Shown: one piece after another, positions 30,140 through 30,380 of the stretch
Layout of the letters: each line of letters begins with the position of its first letter
How positions within the stretch are numbered: the first letter of the stretch is position 1
NCBI GenBank assembly: GCA_000697355.1
Contig: JNEN01000785.1
Location: 1-30,380, forward strand
Length of the DNA stretch: 30,380 bases
Direction: 5' to 3'
Source of the DNA: Syncephalastrum monosporum B8922
Taxonomy: Eukaryota > Mucoromycota > Mucoromycetes > Mucorales > Syncephalastraceae
Translations under genes and position numbers: made by a program
Notes under the pieces: generated by a model
Database searches by the model: none
Seen by the model: the letters and a program-made list of their open reading frames with translations, nothing else
What the model was told of the DNA's origin: nothing

Positions 30140-30380
30140 TTTGTTTAAGTCTCCGTCCCTTCCTTTGTCCTCGCCTTCGTCCTCGTCCCTCCTCGTCTTC
30201 TTCCTCCCGCGTTTGTGCCTGCTGGGGAGGCGCCCCTGCCGGTCTGCCGCGGCGGTGGATGGTTGGTCGCGCTTACGTGGTCATGCTGGTGCCTGATGCC
30301 TTGTCTGCCGTGGTCGTTCGTGGTGTCCCGGGGGCTGAGCTTGCCTTGTCGCTCTGGAGCCGTTATGTCCCTGGGTGACC

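Larger units (their letters stand above)
27454..30380. repeat. Right arm of ~3-kb inverted repeat (runs off window)
   Basis: This is the reverse complement of 962-3933, starting at 'atgagtt' (27454) and still matching at the last base of the window. Relative to the left arm it lacks one 11-nt unit, one 13-nt unit and about 21 nt. Its A-run (from 28634) is interrupted by G where the left arm has a pure 24-nt T-run. The lack of a 13-nt duplication keeps one frame open further here than in the left arm. The true outer end lies beyond the window. No protein family is recognisable in any frame. Confidence 0.93.

Noticed and set aside
1..30380. Search for a CRISPR array, bacterial operon or prophage
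   Set aside because: Introns and fungal gene families show a nuclear eukaryotic genome. No regularly spaced direct repeats were seen.

Overview
The window is nuclear DNA of a filamentous fungus, most likely an early-diverging one (Mucoromycota, probably Mucorales). This rests on fungal-type genes (TOM20, IMP1, Mediator subunit 19, a Dsc E3-ligase subunit, an Nvj2-like SMP protein), on many short GT-AG introns (roughly 45-110 nt), and on GC-rich exons set in AT-rich, microsatellite-rich intergenic DNA. The phylum is my impression from sequence style and was not tested. Nine protein genes can be supported, seven of them spliced. In each spliced gene the exon lengths add up to an open frame.

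Layout. Positions 1-961 hold no recognisable gene. Positions 962-3933 and 27454-30380 are the two arms of a large inverted repeat of about 2.95 kb, roughly 97% identical where compared by eye. The right arm runs off the end of the window. Each arm carries an A/T-run, a ~115-bp tandem repeat, a GC-rich outer part with a hairpin, and a short motif like the 3' end of 5S rRNA. The arms enclose about 23.5 kb of single-copy DNA: secreted subtilisin-like protease (5280-8403, +), TOM20 (8922-9661, -), IMP1 mitochondrial inner-membrane peptidase (10022-10770, -), an unrecognised Asn-rich protein with a mitochondrial-type N-terminus (11129-11971, -), L-threonine aldolase with a presequence-like N-terminus (12104-13415, +), an Nvj2-like PH/SMP lipid-transfer protein with polyglutamine (13587-15338, -), Mediator subunit 19 (16028-16739, +), an unrecognised 79-aa protein with a clear TATA promoter (18066-18305, +), a 1045-aa pentatricopeptide-repeat protein (21513-24715, +), and a Dsc4-like ubiquitin-ligase subunit (25074-25829, -).

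How they fit together. Five neighbours (TOM20, IMP1, the Asn-rich protein, threonine aldolase, PPR protein) have known or likely mitochondrial roles: import receptor, presequence peptidase, matrix enzyme, organelle RNA factor. They do not form an operon. The Asn-rich protein and threonine aldolase genes are divergent, with only 132 bp between start codons. The Nvj2-like and Dsc4-like proteins belong to ER/Golgi membrane lipid and protein homeostasis.

The features least explained by ordinary annotation are the long inverted repeat around a housekeeping block, the 5S-like fragment with strong hairpins in its GC-rich end, the 79-aa gene with two 12-bp palindromes upstream of its TATA box, and a cluster of five CTGATAA sites in the long gene-free stretch before the PPR gene.
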